Shown piece by piece: positions 1 through 12,720 of a stretch of 64,000 nt of DNA. The position numbers and the translations under genes are program-made. Within the stretch, counting starts at the first letter, position 1; each line of letters opens with the position of its first letter. This stretch comes from Montifringilla adamsi (Eukaryota > Chordata > Aves > Passeriformes > Passeridae): NCBI GenBank assembly GCA_017590115.1, contig JAGGNK010008670.1:3596001-3660000 (forward strand). Reading direction: 5' to 3'. The notes beneath the pieces were generated by a model that did not search any database, was not told the DNA's origin, and saw only the letters and a program-made list of their open reading frames with translations.

Positions 1-3000
1 GGGATGTGCAGAGACTCTTTGGGGCACAGGACCATTCCCCAGGCTCAGGGCAGCAGGGATGGGGAGGACTAAGGCAGCCATCAGAAAGGAGTAACGGAGA
101 TTATCCTTTAAAAATCCACAGGTCACAGCAAATATGACTCAAGGACAGCCCTGGCAAACTGAAATCCCCACATGCACTGCTCCCAGGTAGGTGGAGGAGC
201 TCAGCTTTGCATGGAGGCAAAAGTGGCCATAAGGGTTTTCTTCTCTTTTTTTTCCAGTTGGAAAGTCACCTGCTTCAGCCAGAGTTGTCAGTAAACCACA
301 CACCATGAGACATCTGCAGGGCTAACAAATACTTTCTTCCACAGCAAGACAGGCTTTTTTATTAAAGAGAGCTGAGATGCTGTGTGTAGGAACGCAGAGT
401 AAGACACCAGAAAAACCAATAAAAATGCAGGAATATTAGCAATATAGAAAAGAAAAAAATTGACACTGCCTGTCCATTTAAAAATGCCTTTAGAAGAATA
501 TTTCAAATTGTAAGAGTTTTGAATGTAAAGGGGTCCATAGCAACAAAACACTGATATATCTGCTCCTTTTCCTTCATCTGTCTCCAGTATTCATTCAGTG
601 AACAGATGCACACGGCAGCCACTGAAATAATGGGATACTGGTTTAAATGATCACTGGATTAGGCCTTATGGTCTTCATTCAGCAAAGTATTTAAGCATAT
701 GTTTAAGGTTAAATACATACTTTTCATGCTTAACTCTACAGGAATAAGCTTAAGTATATGCATCAATTTGAGCAGACACTTAAGAGCTCTGCAAAATCAG
801 GATGGACATGCTGAGACATGTGTTAAGTGCACAGAGCTCCTTAACTGTTGCCTCCTGCAAAATCTCTGGTGGATTCACTGAATAATGGAAAGTGCCTGTC
901 TCCTGTGCACAAACTCTGACCTGGGACAATTTTGGGTGATGCCTGTGGGTGCCACAGGTGGGTCCCCCAGGAGCTCCGTGTGGGCAGTAAAACCTGAGGC
1001 TGAGAAGCTGCTGCAAAAGTGCTGGGTGGTCTCTGGTCATGCTGGAGCAGGGGTTATTTAATACCATTTGTAATGGTTGCTTGGGGCAGGTGGTGGCTCA
1101 CTGAGGATGGGCTGTAGCACAAATGTTGCTGTATGTTATGCTGGAGAGGCGCAGAGCACACAGTGAGGGATTAGTAAGGATTTGGTCCCAGAGAAGAACT
1201 TCACTTCCCAACCCACTTGGAAAATAAATTCTACTCTAAACTCATGCTATTTTTTATGATGCACAAGGATGAAAAAAAAAAATCAACATAAAAATTTACA
1301 ATTACGTTACTCAAAGAGCTTGGGGGGGATTTTTTTTTTTCAATCTGTTGTATCAAAGGTATAAAGAGAACTCACTTGATCTTAGAATTCAGTAAATCCC
1401 AAATATTTAGCCTAAACTATTTTTGGAGTTGTCTGAAATAAAGGTTTTGCAGAATGCTGAGCCTTATCTAATTTCACCAGATTATTTTAAAGCTCAAATC
1501 AAACCAGTATAAATAATGGGTAGAATTACTAACCTGCAGGGAATGTCATCACAAATTTCCTGGAGTTTTCCATGTAACTATGAGCATGACTGGTCTATTT
1601 ACTGAAAGTAGTATATACTGTATAATGTTCACTGAAAACTCATGTAACTCATGCAATATGATAACCACTAGGGTGCTACTGTGACGTAAAGGATATATTA
1701 CAATTTTATCCAATTCAAACAGGGAAAAAAATGCTTTTAATCGTCCTGCCCTCTAAACAAATACTTTGTCTGTTCTACTGAACTTGAAATTCAAGGTTAT
1801 ATATAAGTCATCCTGCAATAAAAATAATGTTATGGAATAAACAAGACTGCACTGCGATATGATTTGAGTCTTCAATCACTGCATTTTTTTGGAAATATTT
1901 ATATGAAGTGAATGTGTTATGTGTGCCAGGATTTTTTATGGTTCTTATAACGCAGTTGCAATGCATTGTATTGTTATGTGCAAAAGCTCTGGTGACAAGC
2001 ACATAGATTCCAGAGCCTGGGCTGGCTCTGGCAGGGGGAGATGTTTCATGGAGATGATGGGTTTAGCCCTGCAAGGAGCAGCCTGGCTGCAGTGCTGTCT
2101 CAGCCCAGCACAGGGATGCTGGCAGAGGAACCTCCCACCACCCACAGCTGGGGAATGGGGCATCCCTTGTCCTCCCATCCTCATGGGCTGAGCTCTGGGC
2201 AGTGGGTGCTCTGAAAGGGGCAGAGCAAAGTCCCTTTGGCAATTTGGGGGTGTCACAGCTTGGCCACAAATGCCACAGCAGAAGTGGATTATGCAGTAAA
2301 AGCAAAATAATTTTCCTGCTGTCACACTCCAAAATTTGTCCTGCAAAAGGCAGAATCTCACACTGCTTTGCACTGGACTTTGGTGTGATCAGAGGGCACT
2401 GGTGTGAAGGGAGAGACACTCCCAGTGCAGGATGAGCTTCTGAGAGGCAGAATTACATCCTACCTTGGGTGCCTTTAATAACAATAATAAAGGGAGAGAC
2501 AGAAATCTGAATTCAGCTCTTCCTCTCTAATATTTCCCTCTTTTTCCAGACAGAGACCTCTTAGGCCTGGCCACCTCCAATGGTGGGAAAGGTCGTCCTC
2601 TGTTTCCAAACGATCACCTTCCAAAAGTTTGGGCATTGCTGCCCTCCCAGGGCTGTCACTGTGATGGAAAGCTTTCATTCCCTCACAAACTGCTGCCCAG
2701 GACAGTCCCTTACATTCACAATCTTTCCAAGGGCTTTGGACCCTTGGAAATGCATACAGACAAGGATCCTATGCATACAGATAAGGAGGAACCCAAGGTT
2801 TATACAGCAGCAGAAGATACCTCCACTAATTTTCTTTTTTTAATGTGATCTCCCACTGCAAAAAAAGTTGCTTTTTACACAAAATTTTGGGAGCCTGCAA
2901 GGATTTGCAGCATTAGGGATGACTGCTGCCCTCACCCTGCTGCTGATGGCATCAGTCCCTTCATAGCAAGGGATGTGTTCCCCATGGCCACTCCATCAGC

Positions 3001-5711
3001 TCTTTTTTGCTTTCCACTAGGATTTGAGGAGAAAACCAGAAGAGTGACTTAGTGAAAACACATCTGTCAGCAGATGTACAACCCCTCTGTGTAGCTACAC
3101 CCTGACAGGCCAAGTGTATCACCAGTAAAGGGAGGGTTCCCCTTCAGACACCCAAAGGACATTCACCCTTCACCTAAGACCATCCTAAATGCACAGGAGA
3201 GTATCAAATAACACAAAAATAACACCATTTCATTCTGTAGGTCATAAAAGCATCATCCTTCCCTGCTGGCCTGCTGCTGGAAGTGATGTGTTGCCATCAG
3301 CCACTGAAAACCACTGATGCCAAGAGATGCCCATCACAGGGAGCTCATGTCACCCACAGGCACGTGTGACACTCACAACAGGCATGGGAGTATTTCCAAG
3401 ATAGGATTGAATTTTCACTCAGCTCACAGCTTGGCTGCCAACGTGGGTTTGTGGATGTAGATCCCTGTTAACATCTCAGGATGGATCACTTTTGAGTTGC
3501 AAACAGTGCTGAGGACCAGCCCCTGCTCTGCCCCTGTCCCTGAACTGTCTCCTCTTTCCCCATCCCACTGCAAGCTCCAGGGAAACACTTTCTCCCAGAG
3601 CCTTATCACAGCAGACAAAGAAAAAAGCCAAATCCTGAAGATTTACTACCAGAAGCCCTCATCGGAATATACCATGTATCTCATAAAATAAACATGGTAA
3701 TGAAAACCGGTTTTACCGAAGCCCTCAAACCTACGAGCATTAGCAGCTGCTTTCTGTAAAGCTGGTGGTGATGTCAGGGGGAGACAGACACCAGCCTGGG
3801 AGAAGCTGTGCTGGAGTTAAACCCACCTTGGCTGGAATTTGCCATGCTCTGTAACCCCACACTGATAATGAGTGTGTACACACAACTCAAAAGCTCCAAA
3901 TAACTGACTCTGAAACCCAAATCTGAGTTGTAATTAGACGCCTCTTTTGCATAAACAAAATCAGACTGTCTTGTGCTTGGCTTTAGAAATTGGGCTAATC
4001 TTTGACAGGTTGTTCTCATTTTCCAATTACCCACTAGGGAATGCACATTGGCACTCTGGCAAATAGATTTTGGCTGTGGCCCTTGGTTGCAAATAGTGTC
4101 ATTGCTCTTGGTTAAATCTGTGAAAATTATACCTCCAGCTCCTCACTGCTGGCTGCCTGCTGGAGACTGATTCCTTCATCAGGCTCCATATGCTGCTGGC
4201 TAAAGGCTACGAGCAGGGCAGAAATCTGCTGTTCAAGGAACGACCAATGCTCTGTGCTGAGTGACAGCCTGACCAGAACCTGCTATTTGAGCTCCCATGA
4301 ACAGGTTTTCCTATAAAATCAGCATCATTCATCTGCACTGCTGCCACAGGCAGCGGCCAGGTGAATCCATGGGTTGCAGAGAGGCCTTGACAGGAATTTT
4401 TGGCAAGCATTTTCCCAGTTATATCTGTGTGATTTGGAAGAGGTAAAACGTTTCAACATTGTAGATGGAGGAAGGTTGTAGAGAGGACAAACCCAAAAGG
4501 TGTATAAGCACATGATTGATTTAAACCAGCACATGAGTGTGCAAGTGGAATTTTTTCTTCTCTCTGTTTAAATATTTGGCATCAGACAGAAGTCAAAGTG
4601 ATACTTTTCCACCAGGACTTTTCTTTCCTTTTCCCCCACATTTGCTGAGGATGAATTCAATAATAAACCACATGAAAATTTTTTAAATTTACCTTAAAAA
4701 TGGACATGGCAGAAAAATATTTCCAAAGCAGATCCCAGAGCAACCCCCAGCCCTTGGATCTTCAGGGCTTCAGAGATCCCTTTGGCCTCAGCTACACAGC
4801 GATGCCACAACTCTGCCACACTGTGTTTCTGGACACAGAACAACATTGTCATTTGCTCTTCATGGGACATAAAACCTGTTTTGCTTTGCTGAGCATTATG
4901 GATGTGAATTATACCCAAAAACCGAACAGGAATGCTACCAAAAAACCTATACTTTAACTTGAAACAGTCTAGTTTAGACCATGTACACTAATATTTATAG
5001 AGCCAAAAGCAAGAAGTTTAAGTAGTAATTTGATTTAAAGTAAAATATAAAACCTTAATGTACTTTATAGTCATAGGCAACCCTAGCCACGTGTCTCTCT
5101 GTAGAGATAAATAGATGCACATGGGTAGATACACATACACATTTATAGCACTGGGGTCCCTCTAATCTGCAAAACAATCTTACAGGGTTTTCTTCAGTCA
5201 AAACGAATTAGATGAATTAATTAAACAAATCAAACTAAACTTAGTCACAGCAGCGCTCATTGCCTAAAGAGCCTCATAAATCCGATGAATGATGGGATGA
5301 TGGCAAATACATCCTCATTACCATGCTAAACTCAGTTTGCTAAATAAATTAGTCATGTCATCGATGTCGTCACTGCATTCCTCTGCCCCAGCCGCTGCAC
5401 AGCTGCCTCTGCTCCCTCTCCTGCTCCCCCAAAACCAGCCAGCTTCAAAGGGGGCACTTGGGGGAATTAATGACTCAATGTTTGCAAAGCACCTTGAGAT
5501 CCCCCAGGCGAAAGGTGGTTTATAAACCCCTCCTGGATTGTCCTGACTGTGTCAGCCAACAGGAGAAGCCAGCAGTGCTGGACCTGCAGGGTTTTCTTGT
5601 GGTTTTGGAGGTGCCCATGAGCCACGTGTTGGGGTGTGGGACTGCCCTGCATATCCCAGGCTGCAGGATGCACCTGTGCAGCCCACGGTGCTGCGAGTTC
5701 ACTTTGCCACC
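1..5711. other. Gene-free unique noncoding DNA
   Basis: No gene is recognisable here. Open frames are short, overlap one another on both strands and have no recognisable domains. The stretch holds a possible ancient repeat remnant at 677-760. A 17-bp direct repeat with one mismatch lies at 2750-2766 and 2771-2787 (ATGCATACAGACAAGGA, then the same with T for C). A 13-bp perfect palindrome, CTGATG-G-CATCAG, sits at 2943-2955. A GC-richer patch at about 2000-2450 has no CpG cluster and no splice-bounded frame that I can support. AT-rich stretches at 1200-1900 and 4930-5300 look like ordinary avian intergenic or intronic sequence. Confidence 0.7.
677..760 (-). repeat. Possible ancient amniote interspersed repeat fragment
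   Basis: The segment beginning ATTCAGCAAAGTATTTAAGC at 677 and running into CATATG and TTAAGG resembles an old, low-copy repeat that I recall from archosaur and turtle genomes. That repeat is rich in AGCACTTAAGCATATGCTTAA-like strings. The window gives independent support: the reverse complement of about 680-705 matches 20901-20926 at 20 of 26 positions. I call it minus because the second copy runs in the opposite direction; the true family orientation is unknown. I cannot name the family with confidence. The end near 760 is a guess based on a further diverged CTTAAGTATATGC string. Confidence 0.45.
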
Positions 5712-5932
5712 ATGGATAGAAAAAACTCTTCTCTATGAGGGCAGTGAGGCCCTGGCACAGGTTACTCAGAAAAGCTGTACATGCCCCACCCCTAGAAGTG
5801 TTCAGGGCCAGGCTGGATGGAGTTCTGAGCAGCCTCCTCTGGTGGAAGCTGTCCCTGCCTTTGGCAGGGGGTTGGACCAAGATGATCGTTAAAGGCCCTT
5901 CCAACCCAAACCTTTTTATGGTTCTACTATAA
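5712..5932 (+). mobile_element. CR1 LINE fragment, 3' end, non-functional
   Basis: This is a 5'-truncated copy of the 3' end of a chicken repeat 1 (CR1) non-LTR retrotransposon. Family hallmarks appear in order. A GTGAGGCCCTGGCACAGGTT block lies at about 5744-5763. GAAGTGTTCAGGGCCAGGCT and GGATGG follow at about 5796-5820. GGCAGGGGGTTGGACCAAGA with TGATC follows near 5865-5887. The diagnostic tail CCCTTCCAACCCAAACC starts near 5897, followed by a degraded TATGGTTCTA-type end. Only the region around the 3' UTR remains, so no reverse transcriptase is encoded. Substitutions throughout indicate an old insertion. A long antisense open frame crossing it is a by-product. CR1 copies of this type place the window in birds. 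Confidence 0.9.
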
Positions 5933-7859
5933 ACATGGCAAGGTTTATGGTTTATGGGGCTGGCTGGAAGACTGTGCAAATGAGGTCCTTGCTGGTGTTT
6001 GCAGATCTGGCCCATCCTGCCTCTTAGCCCAATGCTCATCCTTCTCCTTGCCATTTCTCTCAAGGACACACAATATTCCCTAAACCTGCAGAACAAGTTC
6101 TGTTGCTTTTTGATGAGAAACTACAAATTTCTCCCTTTTCTTTCTCTGCTTACAGATTTTTTTTTATTTATTTATTTTTAATTTCTGGCAAGCAGAGAGA
6201 CACAAGGCAGTACCATCCTCTGCCACTGGATCCCTCCACCCTCCAGCCAAGCATCCTGTTCTGTTCCCAGCAGGGACACTCAGCCAGAGGTCATGTCATC
6301 ACCACCCGTGTCCTCCAGGGATCTTGCCAATGCCTCTGAGCAACAAGTGACAGTGACACTCTGATATTTTAAAAGCTTTAAAGGAAAACCAATGGGAAAA
6401 TAATTCAAAGCAGCTATACAGGTACTAAACTCCTCCTTTGCAAGAAGCTGCCAAATTTCAAGCAGAATAGCTGGCGTTTTCTCTCACAGTCTAGGAAAGG
6501 GGAGGAAAAAAAGCAAAACTTCTAATGTAACTTAGAATAGAATGAGTTAGGCCATCTTTTGTTCCTGCTCTGGCAGAAGTCCCAGGTAATATTCCAGGAA
6601 GCTGCTTTTATAGGCAAAGAAACCCATAAGCAACTATCTGAACTCACCATGTGTATGTGCATATCTCATTTACTTCGGGGGAAGTTACACACATGCATTT
6701 GCAACTAAAACTTCTCTTCCAGGTGTAAATTGAACAAAAACATCCCTGAGGAATCTACCTACAAGCACTGGGATTTGTCTTTGCACTCGGCAACATTTGT
6801 ATTCCTCGGTGCAATTTTCAGCTGTGCATTGCAGGAGGGAAGGCATTACTCAGCCTGCTTTATTTTCATATGAATGAGGGTTACTGTAAGAGGGAACATT
6901 GTTTTTAATATTGGCCCTGAAAAGTACAAGCCAGCAGATGGCAGTTTAAACCACATTCAGTCCAAACAACATCATATTTTAGCCAGGGCCATTATTGTCA
7001 GATCATTTCAACACATATATTTGAAGATTTCACTGTGAGGATGGTAAGGAGACGAAAAAGAGCAGCTGGGATTGCTGGCAGGACTGCTGCACGCCTGTGG
7101 AAGGAGTTTGCACGTGGGCTGTTTCCACTGGTCAGCTCTGCAAGGCTGTGGGCTCATCCTCAGCTTTGGATGAGCAGAGAGGGGATGGCAATGCCAGAGG
7201 AGCTCGGTGTGCCCATCTGTGCCCCCGTGGGTGCGGGCCACATCTCCTCCATCCCCCCTGCCAAACACACACCCCTGTGTGACACTCATGTGTGACTGCC
7301 CTTGCCTGGAGGGGTGTTTGTGTACTGGCTGTTCCCAGGGTGCTTTGTGGATGTTCATTTTTTATCTTATTTACAGCAGAGAAGGTGTTTGAGGTTTGCA
7401 GAAGGGCCTAAAAATGGCCAGACTGTTGCCTGGTCTCATTTTCCTTGCTGCATCAGTGAATTTCCCTCAGTGCTTGCACTGTTTCACTAGGTCCAGGCAG
7501 GTAGTTAACTGGTGCCAAGTAATTTTCCTAATTCCCAATATTTAACTATGGCTAGAAAAGTGGGGGGGAAAGGATTTGCACATCTAAACCAAAGCATTCC
7601 CCTTCTTCGGTGGGGTTTTGGCAGGACGGAGCACCCCACAGCCTCCTGGTGTGGATGGGAACACAACTCCCCACACATTCCAGGATGATAAACCTTTGAT
7701 ATGCCTTACACTTCACTGCCCTGAAAATGCAACTTTCCACATTTATGAATACAAACAATGCTATTATCTCTACCTTTCTAATATTTAACTAATCTAAACA
7801 CTCAGGTAAAATGTTATCTGAAATGGTACTTCTATAAATGCATTAACTTTGTCTTCCTT
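5933..7859. other. Gene-free unique noncoding DNA
   Basis: No gene is supported. A T/TTTA-rich low-complexity stretch lies at about 6157-6181. The perfect CTCF-type motif at 6931-6944 has its own entry. A GC-richer patch at about 7030-7330 gives several overlapping short frames on both strands, which argues against any one of them being coding. From about 7500 the base composition returns to AT-rich. Confidence 0.65.
6931..6944 (+). promoter_or_regulatory. Candidate CTCF binding site (perfect core match)
   Basis: CCAGCAGATGGCAG matches all 14 positions of the standard vertebrate CTCF core consensus CCASYAGRKGGCRS, reading along the + strand. CTCF is the zinc-finger insulator and loop-anchor protein whose motif is conserved across vertebrates, and motif orientation governs loop direction. 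The sequence shows the motif only. A match of this quality can arise by chance in a genome, so occupancy is inference. Confidence 0.5.
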
Positions 7860-8230
7860 TGACTTTTAAGATATCTTTCCTTATTAATACAGCTGAAAAG
7901 ATTGTTTGGAAAGCCTTCGTAAAGTGGCAGAGCAAACAGATGGAGGGCGTTCTTTAGTAGTTCTTTATTATTAGCTTTCAAATGATGCTATCTTCTTGTA
8001 CTTTTCTTAACGAGAAAATAAATAGAATTTGTCTCACACACAGCTGTGTTTTTCTTTAGCTAAGGAATGCACAAAGGGAAATTTAAAAATCATGCATTAT
8101 CAGTGAACAAGCTAGTTAAAGTAAATAGATTCCAGCCAACTTGCTTCTAAAAGATTAAAGGTTAATGATAGAACACCTTGATCAATAGATTTATGAATTA
8201 TCAAAGTCTACAAAAGGTACATCCAATTTT
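7860..8230. promoter_or_regulatory. Candidate conserved noncoding element (enhancer-like)
   Basis: This AT-rich block lacks microsatellites and is dense in developmental factor motifs. They include TTATTAATA near 7880, GTTAATGAT at 8161-8169 (an HNF1 or homeodomain half-site type) and the palindrome TTGATCAA at 8178-8185. The texture resembles vertebrate conserved noncoding elements. No conservation data were available, so this is a guess from motif content. Confidence 0.25.
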
Positions 8231-11200
8231 CTGGCGTTATCTGCCCAAAAAATGCTGAGGACAGACACACACCATCTCTCAACTGAGCTGCTGCAATTTC
8301 TGTCATATCATTTAGTGCTGTTTACAGATCAAATGGCATTTCAAGAGCATTTATTAAAGCAGTTATCTGACCCCAACTGATTCTTTTAAGGAATTCAGTG
8401 GCTGATGCAGGATGCTAGTTTAAACATGCAATATGATGTCCAAGATCTTTCTTATTCTACCAGAGATTATGTGGCAAAGCACTGAACTGAGGAGATGCAC
8501 AGAACTCTGGTACCACCTCAGTAGTTCTCACTTATCGGGGCCTTAATGCTAAATAAATACGTCTGGATTTGCTAAGTAACCCATAAAACAATTACCCAGC
8601 TCTCAATTGTGTCTGAGCCGCTCTAAGACAGCACACCAGGAATAGCATGAACTTGCTAAAGTCAGCTTGTAATCCCTTTCTGGGACAAAGAGTACCAAGG
8701 TAAGCTGTGCCTTTTGAAGTGTGTGGAAGGTTTGTGACAGCCAACCCCATAAAACCACGGGCAAACAGTCTGGCACAGGTGGATTCCCACTGCCAGCAGC
8801 CAGGGAGGTTTGAAGTCCACAGTAGCTGTCCCACTGCAGGAAAGCTGAAGTGATTTTTCCTGGCATTCACTGATTGCATTTCTTATGTAAATCTTTTTTA
8901 AAGTGTTTACCCCAAGACAGCTTCTGCTGGAACATCAACCTTCCTCAGGAGGGTTAACAGTTTAACTGAGTCTGAACACATTACTGAGATTATTTATTTG
9001 TTTATTTGGGAAATCCCTGCTTCTCTGTTGAGAAGCACAAAGGCATCAAAGGCTTAATGTCTTTGTGTGCCATTCATGGGCAAACGAATATTTTAACTCT
9101 GCTCTTTAATGATTCTTATGGACTTTTAAATGCTGGCCCATATATCCTGCCTGTCCCTAGGAATGTGTGTTTTAATGAGATCAGTGAGAGCTGTAAGAAA
9201 AATTAAGGTGGCGTTGGGTCCTACATGGATTAATCTATTCAGAAGATAAATTGGACCCATCAGGTCAAAGCATTTTCACTGGAAATTCAACTCACCTGAG
9301 TCTTCAACACCTCTCTCTCCATCCTAACCATTCCCACCTCTCCACCCTTCCTCCCTGATGGAAAAGTGAACAGCACAATATAGGGCATTGATTTGTTTTA
9401 ACACAGGAGTGTGTGACCAACTTGTTTATCTCCACACTAAAACACCACCACAAAATTACATTAACCCCTTGAAAAAGCCTTAAAAAACAGAGCTCGGGGC
9501 CTCCAGTGTCCAAACTTCCAGCCAAACTCCAAGGAAATGGAGGAGCTTGGGACAGGAGGCAGTGATAGTCTGAGGGTTTGGTGCACATGCTGGTGGCCTG
9601 GGCTATTTAATACAAGTATCTTAATTAAATGGTAAATTCCAAAGGAATTTCCAACTATTCCTAATTGCCTATTACTTTATCAGGCCAATATGAGGGGAAG
9701 AAAGGAAAATCCACTGGAGCATGCATTTTCTGCTGTTTATATGCCATAAGAACAGTGCTATTAACCCATGCTGGCAATTATGATGGGATTATGGCATGCC
9801 CACTATGGAAGAATTTAATTGCAGTTATATCAGATTTAAGGCCCTTTCAGAGATTATTTCACTCTCGGCTATAACACCAGCCCTGGGTATCACAGCAGCT
9901 TTGGGGCTCAGGCCCTGCAGTGTGGGAGAACATCAGCTCACCTGTCACACAACATTGCTCTGGTGAAATTTGCCCTCCAGCCACACCAAAACCTTGTCCT
10001 CTTATACACCATGCCAGTGTCAATTTGCAGGAGCCCATGGAAATAAAAAATCAGCATTGTCTGGCAGAGGGTTCCATTGCCTCACCTCAGAGAGCAAAAC
10101 CCTTGAGAGGCCAGTGGATCTCACCTGCAATCCCAGGAAATCCCACCTGGCTCTGATTTGAGTTGATAAATCAAGACAGGTTTTACTGGAAATTGAGCTT
10201 AGTTTTGTGCAAGAAAGTTTGCAAACCTCAGCCTAGACACCTGCCTTCAACAGGGAGCACTGTCTGTAGGACCTCAGGTTTCCTGGCAAATATTTTCAGG
10301 GCTTTGGTTTCTCATTCCTATTCCTCCTGGCCTTCTCCACTATGGAGTTACATGCCATGATGCAATAAAACAGAAATCTTAAGACACTCTCATTCTCTGT
10401 TAAAAACAGCTAGTTTTAATAAAACATTGTGCCTGTATCTATCCCCATTGAGAAAAATTTACGAAACAAATTGTCCCATAAGTTTCAAAGAAGGTGCCAA
10501 AAAATAGATGGCTGCAGAATGGTGGCCAAAGGAATATTTAATTTCTTCTTTGGTAGAAAACAGTAAAAAAAAAAATAAAATCACCAATACCAAGCTATTT
10601 ATTTTTTGCAGTATTTAGAGATGCTGCAATGAGGGAAAACCCACACCTCCTAGATGTGAACTTGGGATTTTTATTCTCTACATGCAGCTTTATTTACTAT
10701 GGATCCTGTGGGCATGAAGCCCAGGTACCTATAGACTTCCAAAATGAAACAGGAGAACAAAGAGACTGAATGCCCTCTTCATGGCAGGTTACAAACATTG
10801 ATTTTCTCTTATTTTACCCAATTTGCACTTAACTTTTTCTATTAACCCTTTGGTTCTGCAGTTTTACAATGTTAAGCTCCGAGGCTGCAGCCTCAAGTCC
10901 ATATAATTAGGTACAGCCTCTGGAAATCCTTCAGCTCAGTTCAGCTCATCCTTCAGCTTCCTCCCCAAAAACTGCACCTGTTTCATATACACTTCAAAGC
11001 ACAGGTAACAACTTTTAGTATTTTGTCTTAAATCTCAAAACCTTTGGTATTTTTCTTGCTGCTGGGGAGTAGACCTTCAATGAGTCTGGAGATCTACCCA
11101 GACAAGAAAATTAGTATTTGAATGCTACAATTTGAAGTGGGGAGGAGGAGGTTGAGGGGGCTCCTCCTTGGGTGACAGTAGTGAAAAAGCAACAGTGAGC

Positions 11201-12480
11201 TGATTGAGATGAATGCTGCCTTTAAAAGAACCAGAAGTATCTATTCAGGGAGAAAATAGGACTATTCCATAAAAGAGATGGGAATCAATTACAGCCTCTC
11301 ATGAATACAAGGCATGAGCACTAGTTAAAGCAACAGCTCTTGACCCACAAGGATAACCTATTTCTGAACCACAGATCACTTTGTAAGAAAACATATGTCA
11401 AAACATGCATCTGAGATGCTGTAGCTCCTTTCTTCATCATTATTGAAAAAAAAAAAAACCTCTGCAAGAATACAAATTACTTTGTGCAAAAATAAGAATT
11501 ATCAGTGCAAATTACAGCTGCCCCAATGGAAGAAACGTGCAGTACATGTAATATTAGGCACCTTTGCCCTGTGAACAAGGCTATAGCTGGAACATGACTG
11601 CCAGGCAAGGAGCAAAAGAACAGGAAAAACAAAAATAAACTCAAAAAGTCATTGGATCAGAAGCAAAGGAGATAATTTAAGATTTGATTTGGTAAATTGG
11701 GAGGACATTATGGAAAAAGTGGTTGTAAGGAAAATCGAGGATTTGAGAACACATCAGTCCAGCCGAAGTCACACAGATCTTTCTTCATAAGCAATGGCTT
11801 TTCTCCAATTTAATTTCATTTGGATCAATTACCATTAGCCAGATCCAAGCACAGACTTGAGCAAGCCAAGCTGAGGGAGAGGACATTAAAACAAATAATA
11901 AAGGAATTGTAACACGCTGAAGAGGAGATGGTCAGGCTTACTAAAACCATGGACACTGCTTCAAAATCCAACACACAAGTCCAGCATTAGTAGCCTGGAA
12001 GAGAACAGGGCAGTGCTCAGTTTGTATTAACCTAATAAACTAAGGAGTAGGGATTTGGAAATTACTGAAGTTGTTATTGCAACTGTTTACTTTGTATAAG
12101 CAAACAGGGGGTTAAGCCCTTACAAGAGTCACTCCCAGGAATTGTCAAACAATTTACAATCCTGAGAAAAAAATGCATCAATATTGGATTTGAAACCCAT
12201 CTTGAGAGACTGATCAAATATGAAATCAGTCCTAGAGAGCACACTTCAGTGCAATGCCTGAGCCCTTAGATAATCCCCAACACACACTGAGACTGCCTTC
12301 CCCCACCCTGCCAAGGGATAAAAAGAAGGAGTGAGAAAGAGAAAACTGAAGGGCTAAATCCTGCACTCCAACCACTCCAACTGAGTGAGAAAACCAGATG
12401 CCTTATTTGTAAGTGTGAAAGTGGATGAGACGTCCCTCAGTTCCCAATGGCTTGCACTGCAAATCCTGCACTGGGGCTAA
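8231..12480. other. Gene-free unique noncoding DNA
   Basis: No gene or recognisable repeat. Open frames at 8592-8879 (both frames of the - strand), 9304-9588 and 9920-10160 are short and unrecognisable. Small homopolymer tracts occur, such as A13 at 11446-11458. The 10.4-12.4 kb part is notably poor in open frames; it is AT-rich with stops in all frames, as expected of noncoding DNA. Confidence 0.7.
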
Positions 12481-12720
12481 GGTCATTGTTCTTGCTTTTT
12501 AATATTTTAGCTATTAGTAATAATTATATGAATAGTCTAACAATTGCAAATGTTATTAATTAAACTATCACATTGCCCAAATTACAAATGTCATTAATTA
12601 AACTCATTACATTGCCCCTGTAATATTTAATACGTATTTTAGCCATAAACCGAAATCTATTTAACGTTGTATGAGTTTGGATGGAGTGTGAATCATATTC
12701 CTTTGAAAGCCAGTGGGATT
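12480..12720. promoter_or_regulatory. Candidate regulatory block with duplicated homeodomain-type module
   Basis: Two copies of a roughly 32-bp unit stand 38 bp apart, at 12547-12578 and 12585-12617. Each starts CAAATGT, continues with ATTAATTAAACT and ends CATTGCCC. The central ATTAATTA is a typical homeodomain site with overlapping TAAT cores. TAATTATATGAATAG lies just upstream and TAATATTTAATACG just downstream. Duplicated TAAT-rich modules are common in developmental enhancers. Function is inferred only. Confidence 0.35.
12547..12617. repeat. Diverged tandem duplication, 38-bp period, two copies
   Basis: The first copy runs 12547-12578 and the second 12585-12617. They share CAAATG, then TTATTAATTAAACT against TCATTAATTAAACT, then CACATTGCCC against TTACATTGCCC. 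A handful of substitutions and one single-base length change separate them, so the duplication is not very recent. The palindromic ATTAATTA core is intact in both copies. Confidence 0.8.

Noticed and set aside
5467..6096. Longest open frame in the window, 209 codons on the - strand
   Set aside because: It runs antisense through the CR1 3' fragment, competes with frames on the + strand and shows no domain. It is a chance frame.
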